64,000 nt of DNA from Nissolia schottii (GCA_003254905.1 QANU01029826.1:9206-73205); one strand, 5' to 3'. Positions 11,493 through 23,986 are shown, numbered from the stretch's first letter. Program-made: numbers and translations. Notes: generated by a model from the letters alone, not told the origin.

Positions 11493-12353
11493 ATTTTAAT
11501 AAATCTATACTTGTATTGAATTTGTGTATATAAAATATGAGTTTTTTTAATAAATGGTTAAGGACATTTGTTAAAAAATTAATTTTATTTTTTTTGATAT
11601 TTTAATATATATAATATATTAAAAATAAAAAAATTTATGTTTTCAATATAAAATTTTTCATTTTAATTCTTTAATAAATGTCCCTGACACATTTGTTAAA
11701 TAAACCCATAAAATATATGTAAGTAAAAAAATTACATTATCTTAATTAATTAATTAATAAAGAGCATGCAAACGTGGCAACAACTCAGTGGTTGAAAATC
11801 GTGCATCTGTTCGCAGTGGATTACAGCAACAAGTACCCCGTAGTAATCTACTTCTAACCTTTGAATTTTGTTTTGTCAAAATAGTGACAAAGTAAAATCA
11901 CAACCCAAACTGAAGAGAGAGAAAAGACTCTACCTTGAACCTGGTTTGATGTCAGAAATCAGAATCTAAGCTCTACCAAGTTCTTATCGCATCAATGGGA
12001 GCTGCATGACACCTAAAATCTGAGGTAAAATTGTTCATATTCCACACCCACCATAGCTGCAGCTTGCTTCTCTATGCTCAATGCTTAAAAAAAGCAATCT
12101 TTTTGGTTCAGTTTATGTATATGTTCATCTGGGCATTGAAATCTTCCATCATTTTGACTGTGAATGGAAGTTTTGGATCTTGATCTGGGATAGAAATTTT
12201 GGGTTTGATTCAGAATTTTGAGCTCTGGGGTAGTAGTGATTTGGATTTGAAAACCGTTATCTGTGCTGGACCAGTAATCTGAATCTGAAAAAAAATTGGT
12301 TTTGATTTGAGAAATTAGGTTTGTTTGGGGGATTTCAAGGATTTGAAGAGAAC
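11493..12353 (+). promoter_or_regulatory. Upstream region and probable leader of the F-box gene
   Basis: 11493-11870 is AT-rich. From about 11880 the composition becomes leader-like. A donor-like GAGGTAAAAT at about 12022 and an acceptor-like GAAATTAG just before 12319 suggest a 5'UTR intron of about 300 bp ending shortly before the start codon. This is inferred from splice consensus only. Confidence 0.4.
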
Positions 12354-13664
12354 ATGGATTGTGCTGAGGATTCTTCTGAGTCAGGGTCTTGTAGTGCTCA
12401 ACTAGTGGGAAATGGAGTTCTTCATGGAGGAGGGAGATGCTGCAAGCAAGCTTCCCCTCCGAGGTGCGGCGGGTCGAGGAATACTAGCCCGATGGGTCGC
12501 GCTGGGTCCCGGAACACTAGCCCATCGAGGCAGAAGGTTGTTAAGACCAAGCCAAGGGGTTTGGATGAGGAGACACTTGCCACATTTGGCAAGACGGTTC
12601 ATGCCGATGTCCAGATGGAGGATAATATTTGGGCGATGCTTCCGGAGGATTTGTTGCACGAGATCTTAGCTAGGGTTCCACCGTTCCTGATCTTCCGGCT
12701 TCGTTCGGTTTGCAAGCGGTGGAATTCTCTGCTTCAGGACAGTAGCTTTCTCAGATTCCATTCCAGCGTGCCGTCCCACGGGCCTTGCCTTCTCACATTT
12801 TGGAAGAACTCGCAGATCCCACAATGTTCAGTCTTCAGCTTGCCCTTGAAAGCTTGGTATCGGATACCTTTCACATTTCTGCCACAGTGGGCGTTCTGGT
12901 TGGTTGGTTCTTCCGGCGGTCTCGTGTGCTTTTCGGGGCATGATGGGCTGACATTTAAAACCCTGGTTTGCAACCCCCTCACACAAAGTTGGAGGACGTT
13001 GCCTAGCATGCATTTCAATCAGCAAAGGCAGCTGATAATGGTTGTTGATCGGATAGATCGGTCGTTTAAAGTGATAGCCACAAATGATATATACGGTGAC
13101 AAGTCGTTGCCAACTGAAGTTTATGACTCGAAGGCAGACAGTTGGTCAGTTCATCAGATCATGCCAGCAGTTAACCTCTGCTCATCAAAGATGGCGTATT
13201 GTGACTCCAGGTTGTACTTGGAAACCCTTTCGCCACTTGGTCTGATGATGTATAGACTAGACACAGGTCACTGGGAACATATTCCGGCTAAATTCCCTCG
13301 GTCGCTATTGGATGGATATCTGGTTGCCGGTACCCATAAACGTCTCTTTCTAGTTGGAAGGATTGGCCTTTATAGTACTCTTCAGAGTATGAGAATTTGG
13401 GAATTGGATCATGCCAAAATTGTGTGGGTGGAGGTCAGCAGGATGCCACCGAAGTATTTTCGCGCTTTATTGAGACTTTCAGCCGAGAGATTCGAGTGCT
13501 TCGGCCAGGATAATCTAATCTGCTTCACATCTTGGAACCAAGGGAAGGGTCTTCTCTTCGATGTCGATAAAAAGATATGGTCTTGGATCAGCGGGTGCGC
13601 TCTTCAGTCGAACAACAATCAAGTTTGCTTTTACGAGCCAAGGTTTGATGCTTCTATATACTAA
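12354..13664 (+). CDS. F-box protein, At5g15710-like (SCF substrate receptor)
   Basis: A single-exon, 436-residue protein. The start chosen is the ATG at 12354 (context AACATGG), because the N-terminus [14 protein letters not shown] then lines up with the known F-box/kelch protein family At5g15710; the frame stays open further upstream but has no ATG there. The N-terminal 80 residues contain two SRNTSP motifs (about 41-46 and 52-57), likely phosphosites, and a [15 protein letters not shown] block. The F-box lies at about 92-137 ([14 protein letters not shown]...[10 protein letters not shown]) and would bind a SKP1-like adaptor. The rest is a kelch-like beta-propeller region with [28 protein letters not shown] and [16 protein letters not shown]. 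It should act as substrate receptor of a CUL1-type ubiquitin ligase; the target is unknown. No breaks are present, and the family is highly conserved. Confidence 0.93.
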   Translation: MDCAEDSSESGSCSAQLVGNGVLHGGGRCCKQASPPRCGGSRNTSPMGRAGSRNTSPSRQKVVKTKPRGLDEETLATFGKTVHADVQMEDNIWAMLPEDLLHEILARVPPFLIFRLRSVCKRWNSLLQDSSFLRFHSSVPSHGPCLLTFWKNSQIPQCSVFSLPLKAWYRIPFTFLPQWAFWLVGSSGGLVCFSGHDGLTFKTLVCNPLTQSWRTLPSMHFNQQRQLIMVVDRIDRSFKVIATNDIYGDKSLPTEVYDSKADSWSVHQIMPAVNLCSSKMAYCDSRLYLETLSPLGLMMYRLDTGHWEHIPAKFPRSLLDGYLVAGTHKRLFLVGRIGLYSTLQSMRIWELDHAKIVWVEVSRMPPKYFRALLRLSAERFECFGQDNLICFTSWNQGKGLLFDVDKKIWSWISGCALQSNNNQVCFYEPRFDASIY

Positions 13665-14261
13665 GCTAAAGTCTTATGGCATGATGCAGGATGTCCATCA
13701 ACATTTACGAAACAGAGGTTAACCTGGGATTTTTTTTAACTCGAAGTGTTTTTTTTTTTTTAACCCTGACATTCTCTCTGGCCGTGGAAAATGTTTGTTC
13801 TTCACAATGTGCTGATTTATTTATCAGTTAAATATCTTACAAATAAGAGCATGCCTGACTGTCCACACTGGTTCAGCTCCATAGAAGCTTTATCAATGGA
13901 ATTGGAAGTGAAACACGATGCAAGAGATACTAACAAAGTTTGACCGGGATCTGATGCCTATTTACAGTGCTCGAGAAAGGTTATAGACTTCCAGATAAGG
14001 GTTTTGAAACATGGATGATGATGTTTGGGGTACAATTTTGAGAAGACATTTTTTTTCCCCCCGATCATTAACATTTGAAGATGTTTAGGATATTGAAATC
14101 GCGCTTCTTAAACTCTTAACTGCTTCCGTGCTTGCTGGCTTACCATTGTAATGTAAGTATGTAACCGTTTTAAAGCTTGTCTTGATTGAACATTAACATT
14201 GTGTAACTTTCTCACGTAAATGGATTCTTCCCAACTTTTTAATTTTGTTACCTATATGAAA
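13665..14261 (+). other. 3' flank of the F-box gene
   Basis: AT-rich sequence that should include the 3'UTR. T-runs are at about 13730 and 13750. No other feature is recognised. Confidence 0.35.
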
Positions 14262-14690
14262 CTAAGTGTTGGACGGTAAAAATCTAAGAAGAAAATAAGC
14301 TCAATGATGCGGAAATGAGGATGTTGCGTTGTATCAGTGGACACATTAGACAAGATAGAATTAGGAATGAATACATTAGAGGAAAAGTTTGGGTAGCACC
14401 TATCGTAGAAAAGATGGTATAATCTTGCCTTAGGTGCTCTGGACATGTGAGGAAAAGACATGAAGAAGCCTCAATAAGGAGGGTAGATCAGATGACAAGT
14501 AGTTTATTTATTAGTTAGAAGTAGAGGAAAACCTAGAAAAACCATAGATGAGACTATTAGAAGAGATTTAGAGGTAAATGGGCAAAATGGTTCTTGACAG
14601 GACACTATGACTTCATCTGATCCACATAGTCGATCCTACTTAGTGGGACAAGGCATAGTTGTTGTTGCTGCTATTTATTTATAGTTGTGC
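14262..14690 (+). mobile_element. 3' fragment of an RTE-clade LINE
   Basis: One + frame reads EMRMLRCISGHIRQDRIRNE, then YIRGKVWVAPIVEKM, a stop, and SCLRCSGHVRKR. This is the characteristic C-terminal end of plant RTE-type non-LTR retrotransposons. The fragment ends in GTTGTTGTTGCTGC near 14660-14672, the short-repeat tail typical of that clade. A stop codon and further decay show it is dead. It lies about 600 bp downstream of the F-box gene in the same orientation and might supply alternative polyadenylation sites. Confidence 0.8.
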
Positions 14691-17002
14691 TATTGCTCTA
14701 ATCTCTGCTGTAAACAAGAACTGCTTAAAGTTGTGTTAGGATATTCAAATGGAACTATTTCTTGCTGTCATTCTTGTCTCCTGTAATGTTTTTGAATGAG
14801 GAGTCTCTCCCTCCTAACCTGTGCGCAGGCCTCGAGTAGTGTTACTGCGTCAAATTTGTACTCGATCAGAAAGTTATGGAACTATTCACTCTGCTGTTTG
14901 TAAAATTGCTGATTGATAGAAATAGATTAATTTGATGTAATGGCAATGGTCGAAAGTTGGGAGTTGATTTTCCGAAATTTATTTAATAGATTCTACCACA
15001 CGGAACTTTGTGCAATATATGTTTGCACCAGTTTCATTTTTGTGTTGTCCAGATTTTTATGTGTGCCTTGCAATCAAATGTTGGAAAGGGGGTTAGAGAT
15101 CTCACTGTTATTTTTGCATCTAGTGCTCTTTGCAGAACCATTATGTATATAATTGTGATTTCAAGAAGCTGAGGTTTTAGTAACCGAGCAGCCTAGACCA
15201 ATTAGTCATGTACATTTGGTACTGTGTTTGTTTGTTTGAATTTATTAATTTGTGTATAGAAAATAAACTTGTAATCAAATGTTGGCTATTTTTATGTAAA
15301 AGTGGAACAAAGCCAAACATGTGCTTGATGGGTTAAGATTTTGTGTTTTTATTTTATTTTATTATATATATATATATATATATATATTAATATCCAAGAG
15401 ATATTGTATTATTGTGAGTTGCATGTTTTACCTTGTTTGGATAGGCTATGCTAGTAATCATAATGTAAATATGAGGTTAATGTCATATGGCCAGAGAAAG
15501 GATGGGTCTTAACCAAACAGGACATTGTAATTTACTTGCATGACCAAGGTTGTCTGGTGCCACTGATATTGGAGTAAATGATTCTTACTTATTGGATTTG
15601 GGCCAGAGCTCTTATTAATGGGCCCTTAGTAGCCAGGATTAGGATTAGTTAGTCTTTTTGGACATATGATTCTTACACATAGGATTTGGGCCACAGTTAT
15701 TCTTAATGGAGCTTGGTAGTTGGGTTTGGATTAATTAGTTGGGTAGTAAATAAAAGAGAGAATCCAGAGAAATCATTAGTTCGGTACAAATCTAACATAT
15801 TATTCGTTAGAAACACAATATTAGTGAGTTTCACTTGGTGGGACCCAAAAAGAGATACACAATAAAAGTGGTGTAAGGAACCATTTTTACTTTGTACGCG
15901 CCCGAAAGCGATGTTTGGACTTGTGCCAAACCAAGAATTCCTAGAGAATTAGAGGTAAAATATCCCTAACCATTGTATGTTCTTGAGAGAGTCGAGTAAT
16001 AAAGACTTTTGCTGCATATAGTTTTGTATTTACACATTCTAATTACTAATTTTCTTTTTAATGGTGCAGGTTATATGGGTACTTAACAATTATGTGCTAT
16101 ACTTTTATTTTCCCATTTTCTTAATTAGAGTACCTAATTGCTTATAGATATTGCTTATAGGTAGTCTTAATAAGAGTAAGATTAAGATGCAGCAAAACCC
16201 ATGTTTAAGTTTATATCATGCAACTACTAAAATCATTATACCAAAACAATTTGCAATGAGAAATGAAGTCTAGTCCAAGGAGAATCTTTTCTTGGATTGT
16301 CAGATAAAATCCTCTTTTGTAATGCTTCTAAACGCGGTTTTGGCGGCACAGCATGTGCCTATGTTCTTGAAAGCCAAACAGATTTTCACTTCTTCGAAAA
16401 TTGAACGACTTCATTTAGAAACCTCTAAACAGTTTCATACATTAACTCTAAATTAATTGTGTAAGTTCCCCCAAACCTCAAAAGCCACACCTCCCCGTAC
16501 GTACATGCATGGGTGTTACAAAATTTTGACCGTGGTTTTTCCAGAACCATACAAATATAACTTGAACACAAGTTTGTAAAGCGTTACTTCTCCCTATAGA
16601 TTCTCTTAGATCTAATAACACTCTTATTAGTTATATATTTAGAGAGAATTCACATTGCCTTCTGTATTTCCTTGAGGGTAAAAAAAGGGTAATTTACTGA
16701 TAATTATTAAGAAAATATTAGTAATTCAATTATGTTTTTCTATAGGAAAAAAAACTATATAACAAATACTTTTAGGATACTTATTAAAATGTCTAAAGTA
16801 GAAATATTTTATTGAAAATGTTAGATTTTGAAGTTTTTTTGCATTGAATAGAATGAAAATATGAAGATAAGTAAACTTTACACTTCTATCACTTATTCAT
16901 TTTCTAAAAAATATTACTTATTTGAGTTAGTAAAGCATACTAAATAATTTAAGAATAAATATATCTCCATTTTCTCACTATGAAAACAAGTACATGAGTT
17001 TG

Positions 17003-17036
<34 letters not shown>

Positions 17037-17540
17037 TTGGAATGAATTATAAGAGTCATATATATACATAGCGTCGGTGAATGTATTAGTAGCATGTTTA
17101 TATTTACTATTTTAATCTCATGGCGTTGGTCATTAGTCACTGTTACCAAAAAGAGAGCACTAGCTTGAAGTTGGAGGTTACGCCCTCGTGTTCTTAAACA
17201 AAAAATTTGTAGTCTAACTAATGTGCTCATTGGTTAAGTAAAGTATCTCTTTTAAATTTTCAATTGTAAAGATTATTAGACAAATGATTTTATATGTTTT
17301 TTCTTTTCTTTTCTGTAAAGCCGACATTATTTATTTATTTATTTTAAACTAAAAGTGACAAATAAATTTAGACTTCCTAGTCATAAAACTTTACGTATTG
17401 TATTATGGATAACTTTTCTAAAAAAATTTATAAGGTTTTAGGTAAAAGCACATTGTCATATATAATTTCTGTATAAAAATATTTGCAATATGATTTTTAT
17501 TTTTTTGGGTAAGTGGTTAAAATTTATTTGCAGTATGATA
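14691..17540. other. Gene-free region with duplicated and simple repeats
   Basis: A (TA)n run lies at about 15362-15388. A degenerate two-copy tandem repeat of about 88 bp lies at 15580-15745 (both copies contain GATTTGGGCCA). The following 15745-16030 has LTR-like features, including AATAAAGACTTTT near 16001, and may be an old solo LTR. 16430-16690 is a copy of the repeat at 2590-2850. A (TTA)n run is at 17005-17036. No gene is supported. Confidence 0.4.
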
Positions 17541-17541
17541 T

Positions 17542-17930
17542 ATATAAAAGGGTGGTTTCTCAAATATCTCATGCTACTTAATTTATCTATTTTTAATAAT
17601 TTTTATAATTAAATTCATCAAATTTTATTATCATTTCATGATCTAATATGACATATTAATGGATTATATGATTTAATGTGATAAATTAATACTTTTTAAT
17701 ACAATATTTGTAGAGAGGTGCATCATAAGCTCAAATGGTCTGCAAATCTCTAAATCTCTTATAAGTTGGCTATTTTAATTATTTGACTAATGAAAATTTT
17801 ATTATGATCATATAAAACATGAAATGATAACAAAATTTAATGAATTAAGTTGTAAAATTATAAAAAATAGATGAATTAAGTAGCATGAGATATTTACTCT
17901 ATAGGATATTTAAGCAACCACCATATAAAA
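17542..17930. mobile_element. MITE with long terminal inverted repeats, copy 1
   Basis: The first and last approximately 95 bases are inverted copies (left TCTCATGCTACTTAATTTAT; right, reversed, TCTCATGCTACTTAATTCAT). The central part contains AAATGGTCTGCAAATCTC. A relative in inverted orientation sits at about 34587-34932, sharing the core CTCAAATGGTCTGCAA. It has no coding capacity. The superfamily is not determined because target duplications are unclear. Confidence 0.75.
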
Positions 17931-18439
17931 TTACTTTACAAAAATATTTGCTTATGCACATCAAGGACAAAAAATCAAAATATAAACAAAAAATAATTTA
18001 TTTTTTGGATGCTAAATAAATAATTTATGATAATCGATTGAAAATAGACTTTCTAATCTCTAAAGTGAAATAATTTTGTCCAATATTTTGTATTTTAATT
18101 CTTATAAATATATTTATGAAAACTTTGTTTGCCATCAGGCTGTAAGGCTATGACAATATGAGTGCAAGAACATAAAACACTTTCATAGTGAAAATTAGCT
18201 TAAGAACAACAACAACAACGTCAACACACTCATATCCAAGGCTCATTATGCCGCTTATATATTTATCATGTCACTATTACACAATTAATTTTAGATTTCT
18301 AGGCTCTTGATAGATAGCCTCTATGACTGATAACTCTCCAACAAGAGTTATCTTTGTTTACGTTTTATATAATTTTTAGTTAAAATAGTTTAAGATTCAG
18401 TGAATTTGAAGCATAATTATCGGGATTTGGTTATCTTGT

Positions 18440-21020
18440 TTATCTTTGGTATATTTGACATTTGTTTGGGTGTTTCAGTGCCCAAACTACAAGAAAAAGA
18501 GCCAATTGTGAGTCAGTGGAGCATCTCGCGCGAGACTTACAGAGTTTAAGTGTCTCGCGCGAGTTGAAGCAAACAGAGAGCAAAAACTGACATTCTGGAA
18601 GGGTGTCTCGCGTGAGACATAACAAACAAAGAGTGAAGAATACGATTCTGGAAGCGTGTCTCGCGTGAGACACAATGCATCTTGCATGAGATACTATCAC
18701 AGAAGGCCAAACGCGTGACAACTAGGTTAAATTAGACAAGAGGGAAAAATAAGGATTTATTCTGTATTCATTCACACTTTTTATCACTTTTGTCGTCATC
18801 AAGATGGAGAGAGAAAGAAGGCACTAGGAGTCGAAAACGCTATGGAAGAAGACCGATTTTGCTCGCCATTCAACCCCAAGCTTTCATATCTTCTATGTAT
18901 TCTTCTATCTTTTCATTACTGATTTGTGATTTCTATTTTTTTTTTTATCATGAACTACTTCCCTTTTTGATTGGGAGGATGATATAACCCTAATACTTTC
19001 TTCTAATTCTAATTTCATCGTTATTCAATTGTGTGTGTTACGAATTGATCTTCTCTATGCTTAATGCTTTTTGTTAACTGGTCATTAATGAATTGTTAGT
19101 AAACCTAGTGGAACTTCGGGAAAAGAAACCTAGGTGGTAATGAGAGATTGATCGTCACTTAGCTATATCTTAGAGATAAGAATAGAGGGTGGTGCAACCC
19201 TTAGCCTCACATGCTACCAAAGATTCACAAAACCTTAATCCCTAGGCGAACTAGATTAATTTTAAGAGATTGGTTAATCAGGTCATTCATAGGAGGTACG
19301 CATGATCTTGAGAGAGACTTACATTAAAATAGGAATCTAGGTTATCCTTCGAAAACAATTTGAATAACAAAGAAACCTAAATTAGAGGGAACATTATTGG
19401 CGAAATCAAAATCCCAATCGACTTAACCTTTTTCTTAAATCCTACTTGCTTTAATTGTGTTCTTTTAGATTGTTGTCATTTAATTTGCATTGCTAATAAT
19501 TCAATTTTACAAACTTCTCTTTTGTGATTCAATTCTCGAGTTAAAATTCTTGATTGCACTTCTAATCAAAATTGTCCTCGTGGGATACTTCGGTCATAAA
19601 GACTGATACTTTATTACTTGGCAACATGGTATACTTTTCACGTGTGTGTTGTGATTTTTACATACCAAGTTTTTGGCGTTGTTTCCGGGGACGATGATTG
19701 ATTAAATTGCGATCACTAGTTTTAACTTTTGGAGTTTTTTTATAAAAAAATTTTGTCATTTAATTTTCTGATTTTCTGCTATGTTTATTCCATGGTAATT
19801 TCACTTGATCGGCCATATTTATTTCAAGAAATTGCAGAAAGACGGTGAACCTTATCTTGAGTACAATCTTAAGATAGAAAGAACCATGAGAGATCTTACC
19901 AACGCAACCAAACAGGCAGGAGCTTGAGCTCAAGTGCAAGTCCAACGCACATCTTTTACATCACCTGAGCTGGAGATCATGGATCCACCTCCTCCTCCAG
20001 CGAGGACTCTAAACCAATATTTTGAGGATAATCTGAGGAGTGGATCACCTATTGTGCTGCCACCCACTATTGACCAAGATAGGCGATTCCAAATAGTCAA
20101 TTATCTCAGTTAGAACTATCAATTTCATGGGTTGGCACATGAGGATGCCAACGAACATCTGAAGATCTTCCTTTGAATGTGACCATTTCATTGAAGGACT
20201 GAACCAGGAAGCAGCTAGGCTGAGGTACTTCCCTTACACTCTTCAAGGGGAAGCCAAGGCCTAGCTAAACTCTCAACCAGCAGGGACTTTCACCAGATGG
20301 GCTAGCCTGGAAACTCAGTTTGTCAAGCGATTCATAAATGAAGACCAGAGGGGAGACCTCATCTATGCTATTTACACTTTCAAGATAGAGGAAGACGAAA
20401 CCTTCACACAAGCTTGGAGAAGATTCAAGGAACTCCAAGCCAAGTTCCCTAAACATGGCTTAGATACGCATATGCTAGTAAGGATCTTCTTTAAGGGTCT
20501 GACCATCGACGAACAACGAATGATTAACACCGCAGCTGGTGGTAATCTGGGAGAGCAAAAGAGACCAGAGGACTGTCTAGAGCTATTTGATTCAATAGCC
20601 CACAACTATTATCCAGGATCAAGAAAAAAATCTTAGCCAAGAGATGTTCATGTTGTTGACTCTGGCAATGTTATACTTGCCAGGCTAGAGGCATTATCTC
20701 TCATCCAACAAAAGCTAGAGAGAAAAATTGATCAGAGGGGCGAGTTCGGCAAGGCCCCAACTCAGCAATCAGGCTACGATTTCTTTGGGTTGATCGCCCT
20801 AATGGAGCATGCTCAGTTGACGATGAATAGGTAAATTTTGTGAGGCAACCAAGGTATAACAACTTTGGGAACCCTAATTAGAATAATCATCCAGGTTTTT
20901 CTTAGAGGGATAATTCTCAAGCTCAGAGGCCAAATTTCCCACCTCAACAAGACAGGTCGACCAAAAAAGTTAACCGAAACCAAAGTCTCCCAACCTTCTT
21001 TAACTATAAGCAAAACCATT
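18440..21020 (+). mobile_element. Degenerate 5' half of an Athila/Tat-like Ty3 retrotransposon
   Basis: From right to left, 20822-21010 reads, with stops, like the linker of these gag proteins (YNNFGNPN, then PGFS, then RDNSQAQRPNF). 19980-20635 is a gag domain in which the frame MDPPPPPARTLNQYF, FTRWASLETQFVKRF, GDLIYAIYTFKIEEDETF, then KGLTIDEQRMINTAAGG can be followed through internal stops. At about 19672-19690 the sequence TTTTTGGCGTTGTTTCCGGGGA resembles the primer-binding site following the 5' LTR in this lineage (usually TGGCGCCGTTGCCGGGGA). The LTR therefore lies upstream, starting somewhere near 18440-18480. No pol, no 3' LTR and no intact ORF remain. The outer boundaries are approximate. 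Confidence 0.8.
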
Positions 21021-22927
21021 TTGCCTACAAGTAAGAAAGCGTCAACTTTACAACTTTTTTCAATAGGAAACTCCTTAATTTTAAGAATATATATATATAT
21101 ATATATATATAATACTTCATAAAAATCATAATGGTGGTATTATTAACATACCAACTCCCTAAGATGTTTTGCTTAAGTTCGATCATACATAATAATCATC
21201 TTAAAACGCTTACATAACCAGCATAACTAAACTAGAATTTCAATAAAAAGTAATGATATAGGGCATCCAAGGGAATAATATAATACTCATTTTGGTCTTG
21301 TCTCAATATCTTTCAACTCATTTTGTAGGGTATCATCCCCGGAAGCACAAACATTTCATGAGATTGTTGTGTCTCCGTGTCTGACAAATTGCAAACATGG
21401 ACACATGAAGACACTCGTTTGACACACGTATCGCATGTATCTAAAAGTGTTCAAATAAAAAAAAATTCATAATTAACCATGTACAAGCGTGTCCAAGTTA
21501 TATCCAAACATTATTTGAGCCATGCCCGTACTGCATTCAAGTAAAAAATATTTTAAATATTAAATAATTTATAATAATATGGACTCAGAAAGTTAACAAG
21601 TATTGACACATAAAATATCTTGAATGTTACATATATTTTGAAAAGAATTTGGAAAGAGTATTAAAAATTAGTAATTTGATATTAATGACAATATTAAGAT
21701 ATTATTATAAATATTTAATTTTACACCTATATATGTCGTGTGTCATGTCCTATAAAATTTTAAAATTAATGTGTTAACGTATCACATGTCATATTGTGTT
21801 CCGTGTCCGTGTCGTAGTGGTGTTTCTTAGGTATCAACAAATGAATCTGACATTGGCCAAAATTTAATCTGATGAAAATTGACCATTTTGTTTGAACATG
21901 ACTCAATCATCTTTCCAAAGATAAACAACTGTGGTCCTGTCCCATACAACATGTCAAAGAAACAGCAGCTATATATTTTCTCATTAAATATATATGTATA
22001 TATATATATATATAATAATTGATATAGTTTGGAGGCATGGTCATCATTTCCATGAAAAATATCATAAATGTATACCATATATATGGTGGTTATTTACGGC
22101 TGGGCTGGCTTGAACATATAGACTTGAAAAACCACGGGTAGCACAGTCATCATGCATGAAAATTTAGATACATTGAGAGTATCTAACCTTATGGATTTAT
22201 TCCCACATAATAAAGTTGAATATGACAAAAATATAAATAGTTTATTCCATTTGCTAAAAAATATATTTTATCTAAATTTTTTTTAATAAAAAAAACTAAA
22301 AATTGTCTAATAAATTATCTGTCTATAAAATCCGTCTATATTCACATTTTTTGGTAGTGATTAAATTAAACTATAGTTAATTTCATTGACTTGTCATGTT
22401 TCATAGTCCATAGCCTAATAACAAGAACAAGAAGTGACTATAAAATATATAAATTAAAAGATCAGTAGTTTATCATAATAAGTTATATTTTTTTTTAGTT
22501 CATTATATTAGTACAATTTTATGCTGTTTAGCAGGCATGAGAACTAGACAATGCGAATCAAGATCAAATTATTATTGTTATTTTTATGACTGCTTGCTCA
22601 GTTTTTGCTGCAGTTGAAATTAACCATATATCTTATGCAAACTCAAAGATTAAGTAATACTCTTCTTTTCTTAAAAAAAAATTAAAAAAACAATAATCTT
22701 TTCTTTTTTTTAAAAAAAAAACACATTTGTATTAATTTATTCATCTGTTTTTGAGCTTTTCTGAGTTCTTCACATACCAAGAAGTAATAAAATGATATAA
22801 GACAACATGTGTCGGAACCCTAGCTTTGACTTGGGTTTGATCTACTTTGAACCATCTCTATAAAACCATTGTTCTTCTTGTTTAGTTTCTCTTTCAGTTG
22901 GTGAAGTACAAAAGAAAACACAATATA
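21021..22927. other. Gene-free region upstream of the RGF locus
   Basis: (TA)n runs are at about 21089-21112 and 22000-22012. About 21350-21825 is a dispersed repeat with an inverted relative at 38770-39185. 22120-22860 is AT-rich upstream DNA. TATAAAACC at 22859-22867, about 60 bases before the start codon, is a plausible TATA box of the peptide gene. Confidence 0.45.
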
Positions 22928-23986
22928 ATGAGAAGAAGAAACACTCGGATGATGAAGTTTAGAATGATCTCAAGCCTTTTGCTAGGGTTAGGGTTTCTCA
23001 TAGTCATGACTGTCCAAGGAGACTCATCAACTAGAGTTGTTCAAGGTAAAAATACTATTCTCCAAATATTTAGTTTACATAAAAGATTGAAAAATTAAAA
23101 ATTGAATAATTATCTGATTTCCACAAAATAATGTAACTTCAGGTCAAGAAGGGAACAAAGAGAAGCTTGAGGTGGTTGAAATTAAAGCCATGCATGCTCA
23201 AAAGGTATGCCTATCTCCATTTTTAGCTAATTTTTGTTCATTAGAAATATTATTTGTGCATCATTCTTGGATATCCTAATGTGAGGTAGGACAAAAAAAA
23301 TTGAAAGATAAAATTTTTCAATGCTTTTAAAGAATTTAATTTAGATGCACATTTACACACTGATCAAATCAGATTCTATTATATGTTAAATTTCGCAGAT
23401 AATAGTTGTGAGAGTTAAATATTTATACTGATGTGATTGTATATTACTGAATCATGATTCTGTGAAAAGTTTAGTTTATCAAAATTAAATTCCTAATGTA
23501 CATATGTGCTACATGGCATCACTAATTGATGTCTACAAGAGATGTTCAAAATAACAACTCTCTTTTTTGTTCATAGATGTTGTTTCATGTTAATTTGATT
23601 TCAGCACAGAATGATATATTTAAGGTGTCATGTTCATGATGCAGGAACCATTTGAGAGGAATGGAGTTGCTTACATGAGGAAACTACGGGTTGGAGGTAA
23701 AAAACATACCACACATGAAGAAAAGATCACAAGTATGGATTCCACTAATAAGAATATGGGTAGAAGAGAAACAAAGATTTCAGGTGCAACCTATTCTGAT
23801 GGAATATGTGATGATCACAATCAAGGAGATCATAAATTTGTAAAATGTAGTAGTAGTAGTAGTAGTAAAGGGGACAAAAGTACTATTAAACCAATTACCA
23901 GAAAGCTCATCATAATGGATCATGGTTTCGTAGCATTCACTGATGATTATCATGGGCCAAGGCACCACCTTCCAAAACATAACTGA
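22928..23986 (+). CDS. RGF/GLV/CLEL peptide hormone precursor (isoform A)
   Basis: Three exons by splice consensus: 22928-23045, 23143-23204 and 23645-23986, giving 173 residues. Exon 1 encodes a basic start and a hydrophobic secretion signal (MISSLLLGLGFLIVMTVQG). Exon 2 is 62 nt. Exon 3 has a variable, basic middle with a serine run and ends FTDDYHGPRHHLPKHN. The last 13 residues, DYHGPRHHLPKHN, fit the RGF/GOLVEN pattern: an Asp-Tyr sulfation site, a central Pro, HH, and HN at the end. In this family the precursor is secreted, Tyr-sulfated and cleaved, and is perceived by RGFR receptor kinases to control root meristem maintenance and gravitropism. Leu-Pro replaces the usual Pro-Pro. An AATAAA lies just after the stop (about 23989). 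The upstream ATG is chosen; an internal Met eight codons on (MMKFRM) is possible. Confidence 0.85.

Noticed and set aside
12321..12353. Extension of the F-box protein by 11 residues upstream of 12354
   Set aside because: The open frame there begins at TTG, not ATG, and the homologous N-terminus begins at the ATG at 12354.
16979..17230. 93-codon minus frame
   Set aside because: Largely encodes a microsatellite-derived isoleucine run; no similarity.
18185..18250. RTE-LINE tail from an AACAACAACAACAACG run
   Set aside because: Only the short repeat is present; no LINE coding similarity follows.
18440..18721. Minus-strand frames of 66-93 codons
   Set aside because: They arise from the repeated palindromes of the LTR and encode repeated Cys/Arg/Thr stretches, not a protein family.
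22898..22927. Upstream extension of the RGF precursor
   Set aside because: The open frame begins with TTG; the first ATG is 22928.
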